Origin: Utricularia gibba
Lineage: Eukaryota > Streptophyta > Magnoliopsida > Lamiales > Lentibulariaceae
Assembly: GCA_002189035.1 (NCBI GenBank)
Contig: NEEC01000012.1
Coordinates: 2,480,001-2,544,000 of the forward strand
Direction of reading: 5' to 3'
DNA: 64,000 nt
Within the stretch, counting starts at the first letter, position 1. Every line of letters begins with the position of its first letter. Both the position numbers and the translations under genes were made by a program. Positions 1 to 10,748 of this stretch are shown here, in pieces. The notes below the pieces were generated by a model, which was not told the origin of the DNA, made no database searches, and saw only the letters and a list, made by a program, of their open reading frames with translations.

Positions 1-1277
1 TCCCATTTTCAGGAGCCTAGATCTCAGACTCAGAACCCCAAGATAACAAAGAGACAACATCAATCTCATTGCAATTGAATTTATTACAAGAAAACATGAT
101 CGATGATGAGACAGAGTGTACTAACTGAGGCGCTGGGAGACAGTGTAAGATTTGGATAGATTTTGTAGGATGTGGGCCCCAGTGAAATTAGTCAAAATGA
201 AATAAAATAACATATCTTGGGACTTGAATGGCCTACACCTCCACCCCACTGTTTAATTCGAGCATCGCTTTTTTCTCACCATCCACACTCCCACGTACCC
301 ATTCTCGTATCCAAGCAAATCCCATCATTCCCAAAATTTTCAAATTAATGTCAAATTTAATTAATTTTTTGTGGATGTAAAAAAAGTTATATAAATACGA
401 TGATTATTTTTTCTCATAATTTCTGACATATATTCAATTAGACAAAAAATTGGTTATGATTTTTTTAAAAAATATTTCACAAATAATTTTATTATCAAAT
501 GAATGATGGTTCATACAAATATAAATTTAGAAATGTTAATTACTTTATTTTATTAAAATTATTTTTAAAAAGGTGATTTTGAAGACAGAAGACTACATAT
601 AATTATAGTACTTTATTATATATAAGAGAAAATAAGGATTATTACTTTTTAGTATAATTTCAATTTGAAATGTTGTGTTTGAAAAACTATGGTTATATTA
701 CAATTCTTTAAATCATGAATTGTTCATAATAATGATTGGATTAAATTCAAATCGTTTTAAAATAATAAAATAAATCACAATTCAATTTAACTCGTGATTA
801 AATGTTTTAAATTGTAAAAGTTCATGATTTTTTTATGATTAAAATACTCCCGATGAATTAAATGTAGATTGTGAAATTATTGGTTTTCCGAGTTACCACA
901 TGCTTTATCATGATTTTAATTTTAAAATTATAGAAATATTTTTTATGAAAAATGTGACTAGTTTCCTTTTATTTTAAATTCTTTTTTTAGAAATAAATTC
1001 CAATAAAAGTCTCTGAAACCTAGTGGCACACAGTATTTGACTTTATTTTTTTAATTATCGCGAGTAAAAAAGTTGAGAATTTTTTGTATTAAAAAAATAA
1101 TAACACAGCTCCATTCCAAGGCCTTTGAAATTTGGCAGTATCTTCCAAGGCATGGCACCAAGATCTTCTCTTCAGATCTTCCCTTCCCCACTTCTAAAAC
1201 TCCCTCCCACCGGCAACCCCACTTCGCCCACCACCTCCTCCTCCTCCTCCTCGACAACGACGGCGGCGACCGAAGAA
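1..1277. other. AT-rich intergenic sequence and 5' leader of the response regulator gene
   Basis: No coding sequence was recognised. Positions 1-200 have more balanced composition and could be the edge of a transcript beyond the left border. Positions 350-1050 are strongly AT-rich. About 700-840 holds a copy of an AT-rich dispersed repeat that recurs inverted near 9.4 kb. The reading frame of the next gene is open upstream to an ATG at 1125, but the segment 1125-1277 is Ser/Thr/Pro-rich and unlike the family, so it is treated as leader. Confidence 0.6.
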
Positions 1278-2532
1278 ATGGCGGGTACGGAGCCCCAGTT
1301 TCACATCCTGGCCGTCGATGACAGCGCCGTCGACAGAAAGCTCATCGAACGCCTCCTCAAAGCCTGCTCCTTCAAAGGTAAGGGAATAAACCCTTCCGCC
1401 CTTTCGTTCTTCGCCGCGATTCTCTCATTTCTCAGGCGGGCTTCTTCTGCTCCCTTCCCTTCCACAGTAACGGCGGTTGATTCCGGGAGCAAGGCGTTGG
1501 AGCTCCTCCGACGGAGCCACGATCATTCCCACGTAATTAACTCGGTTTATTTTTTAATTACCAGAGGGTAAAACTTCTAAACGGTAACTTTTTTTTACTG
1601 GGGCTCAGGACGCAGACGTCCATCTCGTAATTACGGACTACTGTATGCCAGAGATGTCTGGGTACGATCTACTCCGGAAAATCAAGGTACTTTTCTTTTT
1701 TTTTACACTTTTTTATTCATTTTTAGTTTATTTTTTCCATTTTATTTTGATATTGTATTTATTTTACTTCAATTCCAAAATAGTAAATACCCAAGGTCAA
1801 ATTAATAATAAAAAAACAAGAAAAGAACAGATATTGTGAGATTTGACGTATCTAGCGTGGATAGCCTGTCAGCATCGTGGGCCCCATCTGGCAAACTTGG
1901 ACATGAATGAGAATCTTGTGCGGATCTCGATGGCACATTTTTGTTTTTTCTTTTAAATCTGTTTTATTTTTATGGCACATGATAAAATTATATTGTTGAT
2001 TTTGATAAATTAAATTATTGGAGAAATTAATGCAAGTTTATAAATGTATTTTTATTAAAATAAATATTTAAAAAAATCAACAATTTTTGAAATTAATCTG
2101 GTTGTTTGCGGTTTGCAGGAATCTTCAAGCTTAAGGAATATACCGGTGGTGATTATGTCGTCTGAGAATGTGCCCTCAAGGATCAACAGGTTCGAGATTA
2201 CTTGAATTTTATTTAATATTTATAAAATAAATAATTAGATTTTTTTACTATTTTTATTTTAAATGCAGATGTTTGGAGGAGGGTGCGAAGGAGTTCTTGC
2301 TGAAGCCGGTGAGGTTAGCAGACGTCAGCAAATTGATGCCTCACGTAAAATCGAAGAGCAAGGAGGCGGTCGGAGTGATCCGGGGGTTCAAGAGGCCGGT
2401 CTATCACCGGTTCAGCAGGATGGCGTGGAGGATTTGAGGTCCGGTTTTGTTAGCAAGAAGAGGAAGCGTTCTTCCGATGAACCGGATAGTGTCACCCGGC
2501 CGCGACTCGGTGGGCTGACAGTTCAGTCCTAG
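1278..2532 (+). CDS. Type-A two-component response regulator (ARR family), C-terminal tail out of frame
   Basis: Receiver-domain protein of cytokinin signalling. It accepts phosphate from HPt proteins and acts as a negative-feedback regulator in nucleus and cytosol. Five exons: 1278-1377, 1468-1532, 1609-1686, 2119-2189 and 2269 onward, the typical type-A structure. Visible motifs are FHILAVDDS (acidic pair D14/D15), the phospho-acceptor D65 in [17 protein letters not shown], and the invariant Lys117 in FLLKPV. The start at 1278 puts the receiver near residue 9, as in the family. As written, the frame stops at 2435-2437, giving 160 residues with an odd tail. The other frame continues to 2532 through a basic [12 protein letters not shown] stretch and an ending in RPRLGGLTV, typical of type-A tails. 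One missing G in the run 2382-2386 would join them into about 192 residues. No DNA-binding Myb domain follows, which excludes type B. Confidence 0.9.
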
Positions 2533-2618
2533 ATATTTTTGTTTTTGTATAATTGAAATTCGTATTTTTTTGGTATAATTGAAAAATGTTTTGATTTTTA
2601 AAATTGGTTCAGAATCAA

Positions 2619-2697
2619 TGGGCTGGCCCAGTAGGATAAATTGGTTCAGAATCTGTTAATTTAGATTACAATGGGGTGGGAAGATGGGCCGGGCCCT
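2619..2697. promoter_or_regulatory. GGCCCA/TGGGCC cluster upstream of CSN6
   Basis: Several GGGCTGGCCCA- and TGGGCCGGGCCC-type words lie 130-210 bases before the CSN6 start. Such site II elements are bound by TCP proteins in promoters of growth-related housekeeping genes. The assignment to CSN6 rests on position only. Confidence 0.4.
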
Positions 2698-2830
2698 AGT
2701 GTGTAACACGGGGGCGGAGGGAAAAAGGGAGGAAACTCCGGTTCTTTGCGGATTTCTGTAGTCTTTTTGATTTTTTTACCAATTTGGCCTCTTCTGTTCT
2801 GCAAGGGCACAGAATCGAGGAGGCGCTGAA

Positions 2831-4668
2831 ATGGCGTCTTCGTCAAGCAGTGGGCTTACCTTTAAACTTCATCCTCTCGTCATTGTGAATATTTCCGATC
2901 ACTACACGCGTGTGAAGTCGCAGAACCTGCCGCCGCCGGCCACCCCGCACTCCGCCGCTAATGGCGCAGATGCTCTGCCTCTCGCTTCTCCGGTAGCCTC
3001 TCGAGTGTTTGGATGTGTTATCGGAGTCCAGCACGGTAGGACAGTCGAGATTTTCAATAGTTTTGAGCTTTTATATGACCCCATCACGCACTCGCTTGAC
3101 CGCGCTTTTCTCGAGAAGAAGCAAGAGCTATGTGGGTACCTTTGCTCTTTGGTCGCTCTTTGGTTTTTTTTTTTTTTTCCGGTAGCATATAGTGATGCTT
3201 GATTGAGTTGCAGATAAAAAGGTGTTTCCGAATTTTTATATTCTGGGTTGGTATTCAACGGGCACCGATGCTCAAGAATCTGATATGCTGATCCATAAAG
3301 CTGTGAGTTTTTAAGTTGAAGCTATTGTAATGACCATCGGTTGATGTCTAACAGTTGTCTGATTCTGTCAGTTTATGGACATCAACGAGAGCCCTTTGTA
3401 TGTACTTCTCAATCCCTTGATTAATCCTACAAAGAAAGATCTTCCCATTACCATTTATGAAAGTGGTATGAACCTATCCTGGTTCCCTTTTGTTCATTGA
3501 TTCATCCTGTTTGATTTATGTGCGGAGAATGGTGCACTATTTTGATTCATCCTAATGCACTTTGTTTTCACAATCAAACTTGAAGAGTTGCACGTTGTGG
3601 ATGGCGTCCCGCAGCTTATATTTGTTCAGTCTAGTTATACAATAGAGGTAGGATTGATTTACCAATTTCTCATGTTGCAACTCTTGAAAATATTGAACAG
3701 TGGTACATAATCACTTGCGTTATGTATTTTGTAGACAGTGGAAGCTGAACGTATATCCGTCGATCATGTTGCACATCTTAAGCCATCTGATGGTGGTTCA
3801 GCTGCCACTCAGTGTAAACATTTTTCGCCCGTGTGCCTATTTGTTTTTTTTTTTTTTATGGAATCTCATATGTGCTGGTTAACTATGTATTGTGATGATT
3901 GGAACTTATCTGTGATTATCTTTTTAGTGGCTGCTCATCTCACTGGCATACATAGTGCTATCAAGATGCTAAACAGTAGAATCAAAGTTCTTCACCACTA
4001 TCTCCTTGCCATGCAAAGGGGTACGCCTCTTCATTTTTTTTAATATTTGATGAAGAGACGCATTGTGAATTTTAGTCGTTTCTAATGCCAGTACAAAATT
4101 TGATCCCATCGCTGATTATGGTTATGATTCATTTACTGTCTATAGAACATATTGCATCACCTTTGCAATAGGTTTTACCTATCCTTAATAAACTATCCTT
4201 TTCTTTTTTTTCTGGGTGCCTGTAGGGGATGTTCCCTGTGAGAATTCATTGTTGAGACAAGTATCTAGCCTACTGCGAAGATTGCCTGCTATTGAATCCG
4301 TTAAATTTCAAAACGACTTCTTGATGGTGAGTAATAACCCAAGTTTCATTTCCTCCATCAAATGATGATTCACAGCGGAGATAAGTACATCGAAACAAAA
4401 GGAAGCGTGTGTTCTGACTCCCCTTTATCCCACTTCTCTGTAACAGGAATACAACGATACCTTGTTAGCAGCATATCTTGCAATGATCACAAACTGCTCG
4501 AGGTATGCTCGTTCCTCCTTGCCTTCTGACATCTACCCTCTTTTCTGTACGATGACCAACTGCAATTTGATGCTTCCTTTGTGCAGCACGATGAATGATC
4601 TGGTAGACAAATTCAACGTGGCGTATGATAGACATAGCCGAAGGGGTGGGCGAAGTGGGATGATCTAA
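2831..4668 (+). CDS. CSN6: COP9 signalosome subunit 6 (CSN6)
   Basis: Non-catalytic MPN-domain subunit of the nuclear COP9 signalosome, which removes NEDD8/RUB from cullins and represses photomorphogenesis in the dark. Nine exons give an open frame of 318 residues, the usual CSN6 length: 2831-3131, 3214-3302, 3372-3465, 3586-3647, 3735-3813, 3928-4020, 4226-4326, 4447-4502 and 4587-4668. The MPN domain begins at FKLHPLVIVNISDHYTR and includes FGCVIGVQHGRTVEIFNSFE. The zinc-binding JAMM residues of CSN5 are absent, as expected for CSN6. The C-terminal half carries the conserved AAHLTGIHSAIKMLNSRIKV helix and DTLLAAYLAMITNCS. All borders are GT-AG and in phase. The start follows a short leader with a GGCCCA-rich promoter. 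Confidence 0.95.
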
Positions 4669-6008
4669 GTGGCTTATCTTATCTATCCACCTCCATTGCC
4701 CTTGTGATGCCATCGCCGGTTGTGAAGCACTTGACAGCAGTAGTTGGTCACAAAACGATGCATTGTTTGAGCCCAGCGGGAAATGTTAGTGGGGTTGCTA
4801 ACTTGCACATCAGCAGTTGAAGGAAAACGCTTGAAAGTTGAAACTCTTGAGCATTGGATAAGAATTCGCCATTTCCGTTTCCTTAGTGTCACTCTTTGAC
4901 GTATCTACCCTCTGTTGGGGGGAAAATAAATAAACGGTAACAAACAAAATTGATTTGTAGAAACGGGGCCCACTGATGGCGCTAGCGCGTGAACGCATTC
5001 TCCGACGAGCGCGTCTCCAGAGAGTAGGATAATAAGGTGTGATTTTCTGGGCGGTGGACGAAATGGTGTTCGGAGAGACTGGGATTAGCCTTCCGTTGTC
5101 GTCTTTTTTGCTTCTTCTTTGTGTTCAGTTGCAGAACCAAAATTAGGAACGAAAAGCCTGTTTAATTGTTTTGACTGATGGATCCGTCACGGGGGACTGT
5201 AACTTATGCCGCCGAAAATCGTGGATTGCTGAAGATTTGGCCTTAAATTTCTGAACTTCCCGGCACACATTATTGGGCCATTGAATTCTCTTCGCTGTAT
5301 TGGATTGTGTTTTGGAATTGAACTTTCTCCACTGGAAACATTGAAAGGATGATATTACTGGGATTTGCCATTGGAATGATATGGACAAGACACAACAGGA
5401 TCTGAAAGACTGAAACCATAAATTCAGATCCGGACTTCGACGAGGTAACCGCTCCCATTTTGAGCAGAGTTAGAAGTTTTGGCGTAAGATCTATCTGTGA
5501 AGTGATATCAGTTTGTTGTTGTATAATTGTGGGTAGGGCTGCGCCTCTAGTATTTTTAAATGGGAAAAATATAAGCTTGAACTTTAGGTCTTGTGAAGGG
5601 AACCAAGGTTAAGAGATGATTTCAAGAAAAATGAAACTGCTTTCATGATGTCAATAACATCACGGTACTAACGAGCAGTAGAGTTAAAGATTCAGACAAT
5701 TCGAAATCACAGAAAGCTTTCTGATATATAGAGTGGACATCTTTTAATTCATGAGTCTAAATAGATAGCAGGAAGTTTTGACAAATGGGGTGGGGGGGTT
5801 ATTCTCTTGATCGTATATTGTGAAACGTTCACAACTTCGTCTGCCAGTATTTTATAGCGCTGATTTTTATTGAAACTTAATTCTTGGAAGTTAATGAGTT
5901 CTAAATTCTGGTATTGATTCCATGAATCTTGTGAATGGCAGGAGTATTTGAGTGTTCTCAGTTGGTGATCGAAGGTACCTACATAATATTTAGAGAAAGA
6001 TTATTAAA
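4669..6008. other. Spacer and probable 5' UTR with leader intron of the At4g26450-like gene
   Basis: No coding sequence was found. About 5030-5450 has transcript-like composition, and a GTAACC donor-like site follows at about 5443. An acceptor-like TGGCAG at about 5941, 68 bases before the next ATG, suggests a leader intron. This is inference from splice-like motifs only. Confidence 0.4.
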
Positions 6009-8793
6009 ATGCATGCAAGGCATAGATATGGACCTGGGAATGGGTACAGGGGAAACGCTGTGGGGGTGAGCAGCATTGCTGGTTCCTCCAGAAGCTCTTA
6101 TGAAGGTCCAATCAGAGGTCATAGGATGTACAATCCTGAGTACAGGAATTATAACCGTGGAGGTTATGGTCGTGGTGGTCACTCCAAACATTTTCAGCAA
6201 CAAATACAACCTACAAGAGAGGCAGACATTTTGATCGAAGCTGGTAAGTTGGCTGCCGAGTATCTGGTTTCTAAGGAGTTGCTGTCTCCAGCTGCACTTT
6301 CTGGGAAATATAGTGATACCTTGGATAACCAGTTCGGAAATTTTGAGATCAGACCACCTCATAAAACTGAATTTGCTGATGGTCGTGTGTCTGTTCATTC
6401 ACGTCTGGGGAGTTCTCTTCCAAGTTTCGGGCAAGGTCGAAGAAGATATCCTGATGAAAACATTTCAGTAGGTGCAAAGAATTCGACGAAAGGAAGGAAA
6501 AGATCTGACTCTTTAAAAATTAACGGGGCAGAGGTTAACAGAGATCTTAAGCAAACTGGCAGTAATAGGACTTCATCATACATTGAGGGCTGCGCTAATG
6601 CTGTGGATGGGCATGATGATGAACAACCTCCAGCTGAAGATGTTAATGGTGGTGTACAAAATTCACCTCTTGTTGAAACAAATCGTGAAGCTGACACTGA
6701 CGGGCATTCAACTCCCGGATTTTTGAGAGGTAATAAATCTATTTATGCTGGTGCAAAAGATAGCTCATTGAGTATTGAGGTGTCTAAGCCACCAGATGTT
6801 GAAGGGGGAACTATGAAGGAGTTCCATGATGATGATAATAAGGAAGGAAGAGAATGGATGGATGATAATGATGTGCAACAAAAGAACCATGAGAAAGAGG
6901 AACTCAAAGACATGCAGCAGAAATGTGATGAGAATGAAAGGGCCAAAGTTCTAAATGGTGGGGATGGTGTGGTCAGTGACAACCATGGTGATTTATTAAA
7001 CCACTGCAACTTTGTTAACTTTCCTACAAAGCCACGCTCTTTATCGATGACTAAAGGTTCAAGGAGCAGTCGGAGTTCCACTAATGAAGATAATAATATT
7101 TCAAGAGAAGTTTTGGAAGGTTCCAGTGCTCATGTCATGGATGCTGATACTGGTAATTCGGCCTGTAATGATTCTTCTTATCAAAAGCATGATTTCAAAG
7201 TCCTTCAGTTGGATGTTACAGACTCTTCTTCTGTTGAGAACAGTCTGAACAAGCATTCCACGAAGATACATGGAGAATGTTCGAGGTCTGTGTCTAAGGA
7301 GCAGGATATAGATGATAGCCTGTCGAGTTTTAGAAAATCAAGCCTCATGCTGATGGATGGTGGCAAAAAGCGTTCTGTAGATTGTGATGTTGATGATATT
7401 GAGGACACAAAAAAATTCAGACAATGGATCCTTCCATTGGATATGCAGCCTGATCGTATGCCCCAAGTATCTGCCACAGTGGATAACCAGGCAATGCTAC
7501 CAGCAGCTGGAACTTCCCAACATGCTATTTCAATGCCATCTTATGATAGGACCTGTCTGGATATATCTCTGTCGCCGAAGGCTTCTACTGGTGTTCAGGC
7601 CATTGAAGAGATGGATTTGTTTCCTGCTTCATTTAAGACGTGTGACTTAAACCTCACTGGCAGTCATGATTCAGATTCCATGCGTAGTTTTCCGTCAACT
7701 AAGCAAGTTGGAAAAGTGTCGGTGCCTATTGATATTGACTTGTCCATCAGCAACACCAGCAATCCCTCTATTGCAAATGGTAAAAATGGCATCACTGAAA
7801 ACAGCTTCGAAGTTATTGATTTGGAAAAGGAGCCGGAAATGGAGGTCCAGACCTTTGGAAACCCTGACAGAAGGTTAATATCTCCTTCAGCTTTCATATA
7901 GATGCCTCGCCTGCGACTGAACATCCCACATTTGGTCACAAAATTAAGACAATTTAACTTTTTTCATGATTACTTGCTGATTTGGATGCCTGACATTCAC
8001 TATCCGTCTAAACTTCGGTTATGCAGGGAAGAAGCTTTGTTTACCGGTCTTGATGGCTTTTCCAGTAACTCTAACATGATTTCTGATATCCATGATGGTT
8101 TTGGTCTTATGATGTCTGAATTTCTTGGGAATCAAAGCCCATGCTGCTCTTCTGTCCCCCGGACTTGACTTCTTTGCACAATCAAATGGTTCTTCCTAAC
8201 CACGAGGTAATAAACTCACTACTTTATGTGGCTGCACAATCAAATGGCTCTTCGTGATTTGTCTTCTCCAGTGTCTGTCTCCACATTTTGAAGTAGGAAA
8301 CGAGCTTGCAGTTTAGCAACAGTTCATCTTCAATAGGCTACTGAATATCTCTGTGATTTGCGTTCTCAAATCCCAACGATGGAACAATAAAAACACCAAT
8401 TTTTTCCCTTTATTTGACTGCAAGCAGATTTTAATCTTTTTCCTGTTTCTTGCAGGGAATGCTTGGCGATGATGACTCTATTTATATGTCACTGGGAGAG
8501 ATACCAATAAGTATGCCTTAATCTTCCTTCCTCTTTTAGTCAACTCTGTCTTTTTCTATGACTTTGGCGAGGATTCAATAAGGTTCATCCTTACTCACCA
8601 CTGGGTCAAGGATCCTTGCTGGTTCTTCTCGATTTGAACTTTTAGGCATACCTACAATACAATCAGAGTATCGTTTTGCTGTGCTATCAGTGTGTACATA
8701 ATTCTTGTTTTGAACTTGCTTCTTGCTGGTTCTTTCTCAGGCTTTTTAGGGCCGTGGGAACAGCCAACCCAGGACTACGGGAAACCATTTTGA
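6009..8793 (+). CDS. Plant-specific protein similar to At4g26450, interrupted by a one-base loss in exon 2
   Basis: Function unknown; this is a plant-only family without a named domain. The start MHARHRYGPGNGYRG matches the family N-terminus. It is followed by a glycine/arginine patch RGGYGRGG (residues 50-57) that could bind RNA, and a conserved helix ADILIEAGKLAAEYLVSKEL (72-91). A long acidic, serine-rich, probably disordered region fills the middle. Exons: 6009-7873, 8027-8206, 8456-8510 and 8741-8793. Exons 3 and 4 encode GMLGDDDSIYMSLGEIP and the conserved end WEQPTQDYGKPF. In exon 2 the frame entering from exon 1 stops at 8166-8168 (668 residues), while the frame leaving to exon 3 is one base off. 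The change lies at the C run 8156-8160. With one more C the product would be 717 residues, close to the family length. Confidence 0.85.
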
Positions 8794-10748
8794 GGTTCCA
8801 AACAATCCCCTATCTTGCAGAGATCCCTGGACCAGTAGTTCAATCTTTGCAAGTTCTACACAGACTATTATTTCATCCTTGTTTCTAGCTTTCTGCAATC
8901 TCCCCTCACATGAGCAGCTTCTTCCATGTATGAGCCCTGCCTGTCTCTCCGGATGGCAAGCTTCTCACACAGAGAAGAACAGAGCATCATTTGAACCGTT
9001 CATTACTCACTCTGTTACATAATTAGGCACCCCACAGCTCTCCATCAACCACGTAGTGGATGGAGGAAAATCTTGACCGTCAGATGTCGGCTGAATGACA
9101 AGCAAGAGCAAGAACTGGAGTCCTGGTTTACAGCTAGTGTAGTCCTCCTCCTGCTCTCCCATGGCGGAGAAAGAAACCGTACAGCTGAATCTGAGAAATG
9201 GTTCTGTGGTCGACATTTTTGTGCCAAGATTTCAATAGATCTGTGGGGTTGACAGTTTTGGATATACTTTGGAATGTTTGGTTCTTGCAAAAAAAGGAAA
9301 GTGCAATAGAAAAGGGATGGATGGATGTTGTGGTTTAATTTATTCCTAATTGATAATAAAATTGTTTATCAAATACTTTTTTAAAAATAAAATTTATTCC
9401 AAAAGTTTGAATTATAATTGAATCGTGGTTTTTTATATATTTTAAAACGATTTGAGTTTAATTTAATTATGACTTAAAACTATTTAATCACGATCAAACC
9501 ATGGTTTTTAAAATATTTGGCAAGCATAGTGAGAAATTGAGTGTGACTTAAATGATATGAATTAATATTTTAATATTATAAATTAATTATTGAACACAAT
9601 TTTATTATTTATTTATTTGCTTAGATTAAATTCATGCTGGAATTCACGTGGTGAGGTTGTTGGGGTAATTTCACGGCAACGACAAGGGCAAAACCGACAA
9701 TCCCCCCGATGACACTGCATTGGTGACGATGCCCCACTTAGACATGAAACAGCACACGACGATGGAGAAACAGTACAGAGAAAGAAGGGCAAACGATTGG
9801 GAAACCAAAACCCAACTCACCATTTCCAATTATTTGGATGATGATGATGAGATAGAAGAATAATAAAGCCCAGCTTTTTTATTTTTGCGTTAGTGGGTTT
9901 TTCTTTAAAGGAACAGAGTGCCTTCAATTCTTCTGGTTTCTTCATCTTGTTGTGTGCGCCATTTCTTTCGGATTCGCGTGTTCAGAGTTCTGCGTTTTAG
10001 TGGAACGTGTTGCCACTTCTGATTTTGTAACTGGGTGGCGGTATTGGCTCATCTTCGTACATTCTAAAATGACTTATCATCGGAAACATTATATTTGCTG
10101 AGTGTTTTTTTGGTTGTAAGAGAGATCTCAGCGCAGTAGGGGGTCTGCTGAAATGCTTCTGGTTCTTCGGCTTAGGATTTTTGTTTGATTTTAGCCCCTT
10201 TTGGGGTTTCTAAAGTGAATCTGCGATTCTGCACCTGGGTTTTGGTTCCATCCATAAACAACTGTTCATCAAACTGAACCCTGATTTGATTTCTTTATGA
10301 GTATTTACTTCGAGTTACTGCTCGGATTGTTTGCCCTGCAATAAATACTTGTTATTATTTATTCATCTCTCTTCTGTCAAGTTTCGACTTTCGCGGAGTC
10401 TCTTCTCTGGGATTGGTGAGGGCTCTGTTTTTCTGGTTTTTAGCCACATAAAATAACGATTGTTGAACTCTGTGCAAGCTTCATAACTTCATAACATCCT
10501 GCCTTCGTGGCTCCTAGTTCAATAGGTGCACATAAAATAACGTCTCCTTCGGCCAAGAGTTCATTTCTTCTGTCACAGTACTTCCCTTACTTTCGCTATT
10601 CTGCGGGATTTAACTGAAAAAGGGTGAGATCTTGGGGGTGGAATTTGCTTCTGGGGTCCGACTGAAAAATCAGTAATCAGGTTGTGGGATAGGAGAAGTT
10701 TGAGTTTTTTGTAACTGATTTCAGATAGCACAAGAAGGTAGCGAATTG
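8794..10748. other. 3' UTR, AT-rich spacer and 5' leader of the HAP8-like gene
   Basis: About 8794-9290 is mixed-composition sequence, probably 3' UTR of the preceding gene. About 9350-9640 is AT-rich; 9395-9510 is an inverted relative of the repeat near 0.7 kb. About 9900-10748 is T-rich, transcript-like leader sequence, possibly with a leader intron. No coding region was supported. Confidence 0.45.

Noticed and set aside
1125-1277. In-frame upstream ATG extending the response regulator by 51 residues
   Set aside because: The extension is Ser/Thr/Pro-rich low-complexity sequence, and type-A receivers start within a few residues to a few tens of residues of the motif; the ATG at 1278 fits better.
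2661-2846. Minus-strand open frame over the CSN6 leader
   Set aside because: Overlaps the leader and start of CSN6 and shows no family features.
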